A stretch of 64,000 nucleotides of DNA from CAJGDV01 sp036667875 (GCA_036667875.1 JAVWTD010000002.1:1-64000), one strand, 5' to 3'; positions 8,976 through 17,072 are shown, counted from the stretch's first letter. Numbers and translations: made by a program. Notes: generated from the letters alone by a model not told the origin.

Positions 8976-9668
8976 ATGAATTATTCAAAAGAAGTAGAGA
9001 ATATGTGCATTGTTAATAAAGGCGCAAACCATGGACCAGCACCAATTCCTGAAGAAGGAAAATGGATAAAGTCAAAAGAAATAAAAGATATTTCAGGACT
9101 AACTCATGGAATAGGATGGTGTGCACCACAACAAGGAGCATGTAAACTAACCTTAAACATCAAAGAAGGAATTATAGAAGAAGCACTAATAGAAACACTA
9201 GGATGTTCAGGGATGACTCATTCTGCCGCTATGGCAAGTGAAATACTAGTAGGTAAAACTATTTTAGAAGCCCTAAATACTGACTTAGTATGTGATGCTA
9301 TAAATACTGCTATGAGAGAATTATTCCTTCAAATAGCTTATGGACGTAGTCAATCAGCATTCTCTGAAGGCGGACTTTTAATAGGGGCTGGACTTGAAGA
9401 CCTTGGAAAAGGAAATCGTAGTCAAGTAGGAACTTGTTATTCAACAAAATTAAAAGGACCCCGTTACCTTGAACTTTCAGAAGGTTATATTACAGAAATA
9501 GGACTAGACCTTAATAATGAAATTATAGGATATAAATTTGTAAATTTAGGTAAAATGATGGAAAACATAAAATCAGGAATTGATGCTATGGAATCAATAG
9601 AAAAAGCAAGTGGAAAGTATGGACGTTTTGACGAAGCAGTTAAAAAAATAGATCCAAGACATAATTAG
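8976..9668 (+). CDS. NifU-like Fe-S scaffold-type protein, partner of GGGtGRT protein
   Basis: A 230-residue protein resembling the U-type iron-sulfur scaffold fold. Cys residues sit in contexts such as GWCAPQQGACK (about residues 48-58), TLGCSGMTHSAAM (about 77-89) and GTCYSTK, echoing the conserved Cys of NifU/IscU proteins. It is longer than SufU and differs from the true SufU encoded at 17 kb. In many Firmicutes this protein is encoded immediately before the GGGtGRT protein, as here, with 12 bases between them. The ribosome site AAGGAGGT is excellent. The role in Fe-S assembly is inferred from fold and annotation habit, not demonstrated. Confidence 0.8.
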   Translation: MNYSKEVENMCIVNKGANHGPAPIPEEGKWIKSKEIKDISGLTHGIGWCAPQQGACKLTLNIKEGIIEEALIETLGCSGMTHSAAMASEILVGKTILEALNTDLVCDAINTAMRELFLQIAYGRSQSAFSEGGLLIGAGLEDLGKGNRSQVGTCYSTKLKGPRYLELSEGYITEIGLDLNNEIIGYKFVNLGKMMENIKSGIDAMESIEKASGKYGRFDEAVKKIDPRHN

Positions 9669-9680
9669 GAGGATAAAAGT

Positions 9681-10676
9681 ATGTTTGAAGGTTATGAAAG
9701 AAGAATTAAACAAATCAATGAAACTTTATCTAAATATGGTATAGGGTCAATTGAAGAAGCTAAACAAATTTGCATTAATAAAGGATTAGATGTAGCAAGT
9801 ATTGTAAAAGGTATACAACCAATATGTTTTGAAAACGCTTGTTATGCCTATATAGTAGGAGCTGCAATAGCAATTAAAGAAAATGTAAGCTCAGCAGCAC
9901 AAGCAGCGACACTTATTGGAGTTGGTTTACAATCATTTTGTATACCTGGTTCTGTTGCTGATTCAAGAAAAGTTGGTCTAGGACATGGAAATCTTGCCAA
10001 TATGCTGTTATCAGAAGAAACAGAATGTTTTGCATTTCTAGCAGGACACGAATCATTTGCAGCAGCTGAAGGAGCAATTGGTATTGCCAAATCTGCTAAT
10101 AAAGTAAGAAAAAAACCATTAAGAGTAATTTTAAATGGACTTGGAAAAGATGCCGCATTAATCATTTCAAGAATTAATGGATTTACTTATGTAGAAACTG
10201 AATTTGATTATTTTACCAGCGAACTAAAAATTGTTAAAGAAGTTCCTTATTCAAAAGGAGATAGAGCAAATGTAAGATGCTTTGGGGCTGATGAAGTAAG
10301 AGAAGGTGTAGCTATTATGCATCATGAAGGAGTTGATGTTTCCATAACAGGAAATTCAACAAACCCAACTCGTTTTCAACACCCAGTAGCAGGCACTTAT
10401 AAAAAAGAAAGAATAGAAGCAGGAAAAGCATATTTTTCAGTAGCATCTGGTGGTGGAACAGGACGTACACTACACCCTGATAATATGGGAGCAGGACCTG
10501 CATCCTATGGAATGACCGATACAATGGGAAGAATGCACTCTGATGCTCAATTCGCAGGTTCTTCAAGTGTTCCAGCACATGTTGAAATGATGGGATTAAT
10601 TGGAATGGGAAACAATCCAATGGTAGGAGCAACAGTATCTGTATCAGTAGCAATAATAGAAGCTTTAGAAGGATAA
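9681..10676 (+). CDS. GGGtGRT family protein
   Basis: A 331-residue member of the GGGtGRT family, named for its signature, seen here as SGGGTGRTLHPDNMGAGPAS around residues 255-274. It also has an Ala/Gly-rich, cofactor-binding-like first half (IVGAAIAIKENVSSAAQAAT) and a conserved Gly/Met-rich end (MMGLIGMGNNPMVGATVSV). The biochemical function is not known. It is preceded by the scaffold-like gene 12 bases upstream and has its own AGGAGG site, so they form a two-gene operon. No transport or signal sequence is visible, so it should be cytoplasmic. Confidence 0.9.
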   Translation: MFEGYERRIKQINETLSKYGIGSIEEAKQICINKGLDVASIVKGIQPICFENACYAYIVGAAIAIKENVSSAAQAATLIGVGLQSFCIPGSVADSRKVGLGHGNLANMLLSEETECFAFLAGHESFAAAEGAIGIAKSANKVRKKPLRVILNGLGKDAALIISRINGFTYVETEFDYFTSELKIVKEVPYSKGDRANVRCFGADEVREGVAIMHHEGVDVSITGNSTNPTRFQHPVAGTYKKERIEAGKAYFSVASGGGTGRTLHPDNMGAGPASYGMTDTMGRMHSDAQFAGSSSVPAHVEMMGLIGMGNNPMVGATVSVSVAIIEALEG

Positions 10677-10732
10677 ATTTATTTATTCTTTTTTATTTAT
10701 ATCAAGTATGATAAAATAGTTATGGTGATAAA

Positions 10733-11320
10733 ATGAATAAAAAAATAACAATAATAACTTTAATACTTTCAATTGTTTTGATAATCATGTATTATTTGAA
10801 TTCTTTTAGTGTAATAGATAATTTTATTTTCTCTTTACTAAAACCAATTAGAAATGATTTTTTAACTTACATATTTCTATTTATAACAGAGTTTGGTTAT
10901 ATTTATGGAATTTCATTAATAATGATTTTTATTTTTATTAAAAATAAGCAACTAGCAATACTTGAACTATATAATATTGCCTTAGTAGTACCACTTAATT
11001 ATATTCTAAAATCAATATTTGTAAGAGCAAGACCAATAGAAAATCTAGTTTCAGTAAGTGGGTACAGTTTCCCAAGTGGCCACACAATGACAAGCGTAGC
11101 TTTTTACGGTTTTCTAGCGTATTATATTTATAAATCAAATAATAAAAACAAAAAACTTTATATAGGACTTCTTATTTTAACAGTATTTCTTATCGGAATA
11201 AGTCGTATCTATTTAAGAGCTCATTTTGCAACCGATGTAATTACAGGAATAGTAATGGCTTTATGCTATTTACTTATATTTATAAGAATAATTTACAACA
11301 GAAAAGAGGAATATAAATGA
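10733..11320 (+). CDS. PAP2 family phosphatase (membrane)
   Basis: A 195-residue multi-spanning PAP2-superfamily lipid or undecaprenyl-diphosphate phosphatase. The three catalytic motifs are present: KSIFVRARP, FPSGHT, and SRIYLRAHFATD with the catalytic His and Asp. Membrane segments flank them. The exact lipid substrate is not readable; undecaprenyl or phosphatidylglycerol phosphates are the usual choices. It starts after GGTGAT with a -10-like box about 20 bases upstream and overlaps the thioredoxin gene by 4 bases (ATGA), which makes a three-gene unit with the CcdA protein. Confidence 0.92.
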   Translation: MNKKITIITLILSIVLIIMYYLNSFSVIDNFIFSLLKPIRNDFLTYIFLFITEFGYIYGISLIMIFIFIKNKQLAILELYNIALVVPLNYILKSIFVRARPIENLVSVSGYSFPSGHTMTSVAFYGFLAYYIYKSNNKNKKLYIGLLILTVFLIGISRIYLRAHFATDVITGIVMALCYLLIFIRIIYNRKEEYK

Positions 11321-11757
11321 GAAAAACACTTATTATATCTAGCATTCTAATTATATTACTAGGTATTTATATAACAAAAAGAAAAAACGAAAATAGTTTA
11401 AACTTTACTCCAATGGAAGGATTTGAATATAAATTAGATAATTCATTTGATATGAATGAAGAAACAAAAAAAGGATTTCCAATCCTGTTAATACTCGGAA
11501 CTAAAACTTGTCCTCCATGCCGTGAAATGCAACCAACCCTAAAACTATTAAATAAGGATTTCCAAGGAAAAGTTAAAATAATATATTTAGATGTAATTAA
11601 ATATAAGGAAGCTGCTAAACAATTTAATTATAAACTTTTACCAACACTATTATTTGTAACAAAAGAAGGAAAATTATATACCGCTAAAGAAAATGTTATG
11701 AGTAGACATGAAATTTTAAAAATATTTAAAGAAATGGGGTATAACTTTGATAAATAA
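11317..11757 (+). CDS. Membrane-anchored thioredoxin-like protein
   Basis: A 146-residue thioredoxin-fold protein with an N-terminal membrane anchor (about residues 4-21) and the active site TCPPCREMQP (Cys at about 65 and 68), followed by the cis-Pro region LLPTLLFV. The anchor places it outside the membrane. The gene for a CcdA-type electron carrier overlaps its 3' end, so the two probably form an extracytoplasmic thiol-redox pathway that reduces surface proteins. The CPPC site rather than CGPC suggests a redox potential different from cytoplasmic thioredoxin (inference). Confidence 0.9.
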   Translation: MRKTLIISSILIILLGIYITKRKNENSLNFTPMEGFEYKLDNSFDMNEETKKGFPILLILGTKTCPPCREMQPTLKLLNKDFQGKVKIIYLDVIKYKEAAKQFNYKLLPTLLFVTKEGKLYTAKENVMSRHEILKIFKEMGYNFDK

Positions 11758-12433
11758 TATCTTAGATATAATGGGTGAAATTATAAATAATAATTATCTT
11801 TTAGCCCCAATAATTGCTTTCTTTGCAGGTGTCTTAACTTCCTTTACACCATGCAGTTTATCAACAGTTCCTTTAATGATTGCATACGTTAGTGGAAATG
11901 ATAATAAGAAAAGAACCCTAAAAATGTCACTTATGTTTTGTTTAGGTACAACCTTAACCTTCATAACACTAGGGGTTTTAGCATCAACTTTCAATACAGC
12001 ATTTTATTTTGTAGGAGACTTTTTTTATGTAATATTATCAATCATTTGCATATTGATGGTTTTACAACTTTGGGAAGTAATAAATATAGTACCAAATAAT
12101 AATTTAGTTAGTAAATTTAAAAAGAAAGGCTATGTTGGTGCACTTGTAACAGGCATACTTGCAGGACTATTTTCAAGCCCATGCTCAACACCTGTATTAA
12201 TTGTATTATTAGCCATAGTGGGTACTAAAGGAAGTATTCTCTATGGAATAATACTTTTGTTATACTATTCTCTTGGACATAGCGTTTTAGCAATAATATC
12301 AGGAATAAGCATGAATTATGTTAAATCAATTAAGAAAAATAAAAATTATAAAAAAATCAGTGACTTATTAAATTGTATATTCGGAATAATAATTTTATTA
12401 ATGGCTTTTTATTTCTTTTATTTAGGAATTTAA
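11747..12433 (+). CDS. CcdA/DsbD-type thiol-disulfide electron transfer membrane protein
   Basis: A 228-residue protein with about six membrane segments. The two conserved half-sites FTPCSLSTVP (about residue 34) and SSPCSTPVLI (about residue 146) are the Cys motifs of CcdA/DsbD transmembrane domains, which pass electrons from cytoplasmic thioredoxin to outer partners. I use the TTG at 11747 as start because GGGGT lies at a suitable distance; the next in-frame ATG (11771) has no ribosome site. The gene overlaps the thioredoxin gene by 11 bases. No cytochrome c maturation genes are nearby. Confidence 0.88.
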   Translation: MINNILDIMGEIINNNYLLAPIIAFFAGVLTSFTPCSLSTVPLMIAYVSGNDNKKRTLKMSLMFCLGTTLTFITLGVLASTFNTAFYFVGDFFYVILSIICILMVLQLWEVINIVPNNNLVSKFKKKGYVGALVTGILAGLFSSPCSTPVLIVLLAIVGTKGSILYGIILLLYYSLGHSVLAIISGISMNYVKSIKKNKNYKKISDLLNCIFGIIILLMAFYFFYLGI

Positions 12434-12473
12434 ATTTAAAAAATCAATTAGAAAGTAGAGAAAATTATATAAT

Positions 12474-12925
12474 ATGGAAAAAACAGTTTTAATGTCAATA
12501 ATGACAAAATATTCAAATGAAATATTTGATGGAACAAAAAAATGGGAATTTAGAAAAAAACTTCCAAAATTAAATGATAACGACTCAATTAAAACTATCG
12601 TTTATTCTTCAAAAGAAGAAAAATCTATCGTAGGTGAGTTTAAATCAGGTGAATTTTAAAAAAATCATTTGAAGAACTTATGAAAGCAACTGGAAATAAT
12701 AACGATGAAGAAGCATTATCCTGGTTTAGAGAATATTACAAAGATAAAGAAATTTGTTGTGCAATTGAGGTTATTAATCCTGTTAGATACAAAAATCCAA
12801 TTAGTCTATATAAAATAATTGAAAATAAACATGATTTTAAAGGACCACAAAATTTTATATATGTAAATAAAGATGATACAATTGATAAATTAATTAAAGC
12901 CACAAACTTAAAATTGTATAAATGA
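12474..12925 (+). pseudogene. ASCH domain protein, frameshifted
   Basis: The first frame (12474-12659) has the ASCH start: MSIMTKYSNEIFDGTKKWEF, then IVGEFKSGEF and stop. The protein resumes one frame over with LKKSFEELMKATG and runs to 12925 (AIEVINPVRYKNPISLYKI). Adding one A in GAATTTTAAAAAAATC near 12651-12665 restores a continuous protein of about 150 residues. ASCH domains bind RNA or modified nucleosides and resemble PUA domains. Because the break lies in a homopolymer run it could be a sequencing error or a real lesion. The second half on its own has no ribosome site, so it is not a separate gene. Confidence 0.75.
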
Positions 12926-13061
12926 TTATATAAAAAAAGACTAAAATAAATTTGATAAATATGTGATAGAAAGTATAAATAATAATTTTGCTAATATACT
13001 TATTCAAAGTGACCATTTAAAGTAGTTTGTAAAATTTAATGTGCTTTTTTTAAAAAAATTA

Positions 13062-13070
13062 TGATATAAT
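13062..13070 (+). promoter_or_regulatory. Extended -10 promoter of riboswitch and P-type ATPase
   Basis: TGATATAAT is present, with TATAAT at 13065-13070. The expected transcription start near 13077 coincides with the first base of the outer helix of the riboswitch, which fits well. Confidence 0.7.
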
Positions 13071-13077
13071 AAAATAA

Positions 13078-13183
13078 CTGTAGATTTAATATTTCAGATA
13101 TCTTTTTTTAAAGTATCGGGCCTAAAAAGGCAGCAGATTAATTATCTGTGGGACACCAATAATGTTCTACAGATAATTTTTTT
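13078..13183 (+). ncRNA. Metal-sensing riboswitch, NiCo (czcD)-like
   Basis: An outer helix pairs CTGTAGA (13078-13084) with TCTACAG (13166-13172). Inside lie a hairpin GATA-CTTT/AAAG-TATC, the block CGGGCC..GGCAGCAGAT and the closing arm ATCTGTGGGACA. CGGG-hairpin-GGCA.CAGA and TCTGTGGGACA are the parts I recall as conserved in NiCo riboswitches, which bind Co/Ni and control exporters. Its place directly before a P-type cation ATPase fits. The 5' conserved part is less clear, so the class is probable, not certain. Ligand binding would hold the outer helix and free the gene from the overlapping terminator. Confidence 0.65.
13141..13183 (+). terminator. Riboswitch-controlled terminator
   Basis: ATTATCTGT (13141-13149) is a perfect complement of ACAGATAAT (13169-13177), followed by a run of T. 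The arms overlap the aptamer helices CAGAT/ATCTG and CTGTAGA/TCTACAG, so aptamer and terminator cannot form together: the layout of a transcriptional ON switch. Confidence 0.85.
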
Positions 13184-13202
13184 AGATATATGGAGGAAAA
13201 AT

Positions 13203-15692
13203 ATGAATATTGAAAAAATTAAAGGTTTAACAACCGAAGAAGTAAATGAACTAACAGAAATTTATGGAAAGAATGAATTAACTCAAACAAAAAAAGAATC
13301 ATTCTTCATAAAAATAGTTCACGTAATATGTGAACCAATGTTCTTACTTCTAATTATTGCCGCTACCATATACTTTCTTCTTGGAGAGCCAAGAGATGGA
13401 GTAATAATGCTAGTTTTTGTAGTAGCAATAATAAGTATTGAAGTTATTCAAGAATGGAAAACTGATAAAACTCTAAAAGCCTTAAAAGATTTATCGGAAC
13501 CTAAAATTACTGTTTTAAGAGATAACCAAAAAATCGAAATAAATAGTAAAGACCTAGTCCCTGGCGATATAATGTATATATACGAAGGAGTAAAAGTTCC
13601 CGCTGATGGATATGTTATGAAATATAGTGGTCTATCAATTGATGAATCAACTTTAACAGGAGAAGCAGTTCCTGTATGGAAAACAACTAAAGATGATACA
13701 ACAAATTACTTTAAAAATAATTACTGTTATCAAGGAACTTTAGTTATTCAAGGAACAGGTACAATTAAAGTAGATAAGATAGGAAGTCTTACAGAATATG
13801 GGAAAATCGGAAGTAACCTATCTAAAACAGAAGAAATTAAAAGTCCACTTCAAGAACAAACAGATCAACTAGTAAAACTATGTGCCTACATAGCAGGAGT
13901 TTTATTTTTATTAGTAGGACTATTTACATTTTTAAACATTCCCGATCATACTTTAAAAGATCGTCTAATTGAAAGTATATTATCAGGAATTACCCTAGCA
14001 ATGGCAATGATTCCAGAAGAATTTCCTGTAGTTTTAACCATTTTCCTATCAATGGGAGCATGGCGTCTAGCCAAAAAAAATTCTTTAGTAAAAAAACTTT
14101 CATCAGTAGAAACATTAGGTTCTATTTCAGTTTTATGTGTTGATAAAACAGGAACTATAACCAAAAATCAAATGAAAGTTTCTGAAGTAATAACAAATGA
14201 TAAAAATGAATTAGCTAAAATGATGTGTCTATCATCTTTAGAAGATACATTTGACCCTATGGAAAAAGCAATGTTTGACTATTCAAAAACTTTAGGTTTA
14301 AATAAAAAAGATTTATTTGAAGGTAAAAAGATTGCAGAATATCCCTTTGATAATAACACAAAAATGGTAGGATTTCTTTGGGAACAAGAAAAAGAACGCT
14401 TTATAGCAGCCAAAGGTTCCCCTGAAGGAATTTTAAATATTTGTGATATTTCAAAAAAAGAACGAAATGATATTGAAAAACAAATAGAAGAATTATCAAA
14501 AAAAGGTTTAAGAGTTATAGCAGTAGCTAAAAAACCTACTAATGAAACTCCCAAAAACTTAAAAGATGAAACTTTAAACTTTCTAGGTCTAGTAGGATTA
14601 ATTGATCCTCCTAAAGACAATATAGAAAAAGATATTGAAACTTGTAAAAAAGCAGGAGTAAAAGTAGTAATGATAACTGGAGACAATGGTATAACTGCGT
14701 CATCTATTGCAAGAACAATTGGAATGGATAATGTAGATAACATTGTAACTGGTGACATGTTAGATAAAATGAGTGATGAAGAATTAAAAAAATGTATTGA
14801 AAAAGTAAGCATTTTCTCTAGAGTTATTCCTGAACACAAATTTAGAATAGTTAAAGCTTATCAAAAAAATGGAGAAATTGTTGCCATGACTGGAGATGGT
14901 GTAAATGATGCACCAGCTTTAAAACAAGCTAATATAGGAATTGCCATGGGAAAACGTGGCTCAGAAGTCTCACGTGAAGCAGCTGATTTAATTCTTATGG
15001 ATGACAATTTCAGTACAATAGTAGATACTATTAAAGATGGAAGAAGAATATATGATAACATTAAAAAAGCAGTAGGTTATATATTTGTTATACACATTCC
15101 AATCATGCTTGCGTCCTTACTTGGACCAATGTTAGGAATAACACCAAACAATTTAATGCTTTTGCCACTTCATGTAGTTCTTCTTGAACTAATAATAGAT
15201 CCAACATGCTCAATAATTCTTGAAAGACAACCAGCAGAATCAGACATAATGGATAGACCACCAAGAAATCCAAACTCAAAACTAGTAACATTAGGTTCAC
15301 TTACAAAAAGTATAATACAAGGATTAGTCTTATTTGCAGTAGCCTTTATTAGTTATTTATATTTTGGAAATCTAATTAATTTTACATTAGGTAGAACAAT
15401 GGGTCTTCTTACAATTATGTTTGGGAACTTCTTCTTAGTCTTAGTAAATGCAACAGAAAAAGATTCAATCTTTATAACTTTAAAAAAAGTTATTAAAGAT
15501 AGAACATTAATAATAATAAATACAATATTGATAATTGGAATATTCTTAGTAATATATAGTCCTATAAGTGGTTTCTTAAAACTTACAAGTTTAACCCTTA
15601 ATCAAATGATAGTAGTTATAGCTTCTTCATTTACAGCCATTTTTTGGTATGAATTAGTGAAGTGCTTTAAAAAATTAAAAAGAAGACTTTAA
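13203..15692 (+). CDS. P-type cation-transporting ATPase, probable metal exporter
   Basis: An 829-residue P2-like ATPase with an N-terminal cation-ATPase domain, actuator loop with LTGEAVP (TGEA, where TGES is usual), phosphorylation site CVDKTGTIT (Asp314), and TGDGVNDAPALK hinge. The M4 motif is IPEEFPV (about residues 269-275), not PEGLP of calcium pumps, and M6 reads LELIIDPTCSI. So the ion bound is probably not calcium in the standard way. No Cys-rich N-terminal metal domain is present. The gene lies behind a NiCo-like riboswitch, which points to Ni/Co or related metal export (inference). Ribosome site GGAGG. Confidence 0.9.
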   Translation: MNIEKIKGLTTEEVNELTEIYGKNELTQTKKESFFIKIVHVICEPMFLLLIIAATIYFLLGEPRDGVIMLVFVVAIISIEVIQEWKTDKTLKALKDLSEPKITVLRDNQKIEINSKDLVPGDIMYIYEGVKVPADGYVMKYSGLSIDESTLTGEAVPVWKTTKDDTTNYFKNNYCYQGTLVIQGTGTIKVDKIGSLTEYGKIGSNLSKTEEIKSPLQEQTDQLVKLCAYIAGVLFLLVGLFTFLNIPDHTLKDRLIESILSGITLAMAMIPEEFPVVLTIFLSMGAWRLAKKNSLVKKLSSVETLGSISVLCVDKTGTITKNQMKVSEVITNDKNELAKMMCLSSLEDTFDPMEKAMFDYSKTLGLNKKDLFEGKKIAEYPFDNNTKMVGFLWEQEKERFIAAKGSPEGILNICDISKKERNDIEKQIEELSKKGLRVIAVAKKPTNETPKNLKDETLNFLGLVGLIDPPKDNIEKDIETCKKAGVKVVMITGDNGITASSIARTIGMDNVDNIVTGDMLDKMSDEELKKCIEKVSIFSRVIPEHKFRIVKAYQKNGEIVAMTGDGVNDAPALKQANIGIAMGKRGSEVSREAADLILMDDNFSTIVDTIKDGRRIYDNIKKAVGYIFVIHIPIMLASLLGPMLGITPNNLMLLPLHVVLLELIIDPTCSIILERQPAESDIMDRPPRNPNSKLVTLGSLTKSIIQGLVLFAVAFISYLYFGNLINFTLGRTMGLLTIMFGNFFLVLVNATEKDSIFITLKKVIKDRTLIIINTILIIGIFLVIYSPISGFLKLTSLTLNQMIVVIASSFTAIFWYELVKCFKKLKRRL

Positions 15693-15708
15693 ATAATAAA
15701 GTCTTTTT
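15683..15708 (+). terminator. Terminator overlapping the ATPase stop codon
   Basis: AAGACTTT pairs with AAAGTCTT over a 7-base loop, followed by T. The TAA stop at 15690-15692 lies inside the hairpin, so the 5' arm encodes the last residues of the ATPase. Confidence 0.85.
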
Positions 15709-15717
15709 GTGTCTAAT

Positions 15718-15746
15718 TTGACAAAACTATTTTTTTCTTGTAATAT
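15718..15746 (+). promoter_or_regulatory. Promoter, TTGACA-17-TAATAT
   Basis: TTGACA (15718-15723), 17-base spacer, TAATAT (15741-15746). The expected transcript starts near 15753. This excludes the in-frame GTG at 15709 as a start for the next gene and supports the ATG at 15775. Confidence 0.8.
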
Positions 15747-15774
15747 AGAGCCTACAGAAAAGGGGAAATATAAA

Positions 15775-16458
15775 ATGATAGATATAAAAAAAGAAGAATT
15801 AAAAGCAAAAGTTTATAATTATTTAAAAATTTATGGAGATTTATACCCAGAAGGAATTAAAGAATTAATAGAAAAAGAATATATGAATAAACCAGAAGCA
15901 GATGTTTTCATGGAATTATATGCTACACTTGATTTATACAAACCTGAAGAAAATCCTTATAAAGGGATTGCTAATATAATTGAAAACAAATTTGGAGTAG
16001 ATAACAATATTCTTGAAATAGCAGGAGGATGTTATCCAACACTTGGAGAAGAAATTGACAAAAGACAAGCAAAAATTAACAAAGGAACAATAACTGTTTA
16101 CGATCCATGTCTTTTGATGACAAATTTAGGAAATATAAAACTTCATAAAGAAAACTTTTATTTTCTTGAAAAACCTGAACAATATGATACTTTAGTAGGA
16201 GTGGCACCTTGTTCTGCTACAATTTCTTTAATAGAAAATGCAATGAGTAAAGGTAAGAACCTTTTAGTATCACCATGTTCTTGTCCTCATTTTCCAAGTT
16301 GGTATGAACCAGGTTTATATGATGATGAAAAAGAATGGTTCAGATATGTTTATAATGTAATAAGAATGTATGATAACAATCAAGGTAAATTAGAAACAGA
16401 ATATTTAGAAACAAGTTATGATTATAGATATCCTGTATATACATATAAAATGAAATAA
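15775..16458 (+). CDS. Unknown protein with methyltransferase-like fold features
   Basis: A 227-residue cytoplasmic protein I cannot name. After a helical N-terminal third it has NILEIAGGCYPTLGEEI (about residues 83-99), resembling the glycine-rich SAM-binding strand of class I methyltransferases, then GTITVYDPCLL and DTLVGVAPCSAT as later Rossmann strands, and a Cys-rich block VSPCSCPHF near residues 165-173. The Cys/His cluster could bind a metal. The start was chosen from the ribosome site AAAAGGGGAA and because the upstream promoter overlaps any longer version. It is transcribed alone. Methyltransferase activity is only a suggestion. Confidence 0.7.
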   Translation: MIDIKKEELKAKVYNYLKIYGDLYPEGIKELIEKEYMNKPEADVFMELYATLDLYKPEENPYKGIANIIENKFGVDNNILEIAGGCYPTLGEEIDKRQAKINKGTITVYDPCLLMTNLGNIKLHKENFYFLEKPEQYDTLVGVAPCSATISLIENAMSKGKNLLVSPCSCPHFPSWYEPGLYDDEKEWFRYVYNVIRMYDNNQGKLETEYLETSYDYRYPVYTYKMK

Positions 16459-16464
16459 ATCTTA

Positions 16465-16491
16465 AAGTACTATAATTTAGTACTTTTTTTT
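16465..16491 (+). terminator. Rho-independent terminator
   Basis: AAGTAC pairs with GTACTT across a 9-base loop and is followed by T8-9. Confidence 0.8.
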
Positions 16492-16577
16492 ATAATATTA
16501 TATAAAAATAAAAATTTTAATACATAGAATATTTATCTAATTCATATATTTAAATGTAAGAAAGAGAGGAAATAACT

Positions 16578-16838
16578 ATGGAAACACTTAAAGTATCTTC
16601 AAAATCAAACCCTAATTCTGTTGCAGGAGCATTAGCTAATGTATTTAGAGAAAAAGGAACTGTTGAAATTCAAGCAATAGGAGCAGGAGCTCTAAATCAA
16701 GCTGTAAAAGCAATTGCTATAGCAAGGGGATTTGTTGCCCCAAGTGGTAAAAACTTAATCTGTATACCAGCATTTACGGATATTATCATAGATGGTGAAG
16801 AAAGAACAGCTATAAAGTTAATAGTAGAAGCCGGATAG
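16578..16838 (+). CDS. spoVS: Stage V sporulation protein S
   Basis: An 86-residue SpoVS, full family length and highly conserved: METLKVSSKSNPNSVAGALA, IQAIGAGALNQAVKAIAIAR, GEERTAIKLIVEAG. SpoVS is an Alba-like nucleic-acid-binding-fold protein required for late sporulation in Bacillus, and also found in some non-sporulating bacteria. It is expressed alone from its own signals (GAGAGGAAATAACT before ATG) and its stop lies within a terminator. With spoIVFA/B-like genes and coat-like genes elsewhere in the window it supports a sporulation background. Confidence 0.96.
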   Translation: METLKVSSKSNPNSVAGALANVFREKGTVEIQAIGAGALNQAVKAIAIARGFVAPSGKNLICIPAFTDIIIDGEERTAIKLIVEAG

Positions 16839-16848
16839 GCTTTTTTTT
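16828..16848 (+). terminator. Terminator overlapping spoVS stop
   Basis: AAGCC pairs with GGCTT over a loop containing the start of the TAG stop, followed by T8. The stem therefore encodes the last residues (Glu-Ala-Gly). Confidence 0.8.
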
Positions 16849-16865
16849 AAAGTTAGACATATTAA

Positions 16866-16925
16866 TATAAAACCTGATAAAAATGTCAATGTTAAAAGTT
16901 GATAGTTTCTATCAGGTTTTTATAT
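16866..16925. repeat. Long inverted repeat, hairpin of unknown role
   Basis: AAAACCTGATA (16869-16879) is an exact inverted copy of TATCAGGTTTT (16910-16920), extended by further A/T pairs and followed by T's. The 30-base loop is too long for a classic terminator. It lies just after the spoVS terminator and before sufU. It may be a second terminator, a small RNA or an mRNA-processing site. Confidence 0.6.
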
Positions 16926-17072
16926 AGTTTGGTATTCTTATATTGCTTTGTAATTGAGATATAATCTCAGAATAATACTTAAGACATTATCACATACTAA
17001 TCATAGTAATTTTAAGATACTTGCTTTTTACAAATAATTATTCTATAATATAAAGCATAAAGAGGCGATATA

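Noticed and set aside
13078..13183. yybP-ykoY manganese riboswitch identity
   Set aside because: This class also precedes P-type ATPases, but its GGGGAGTAG-type start and CTACT-type end are not present.
14279..14839. 186-residue minus-strand frame opposite the P-type ATPase
   Set aside because: It is antisense to a fully conserved ATPase domain and has no start signals or recognised motif.
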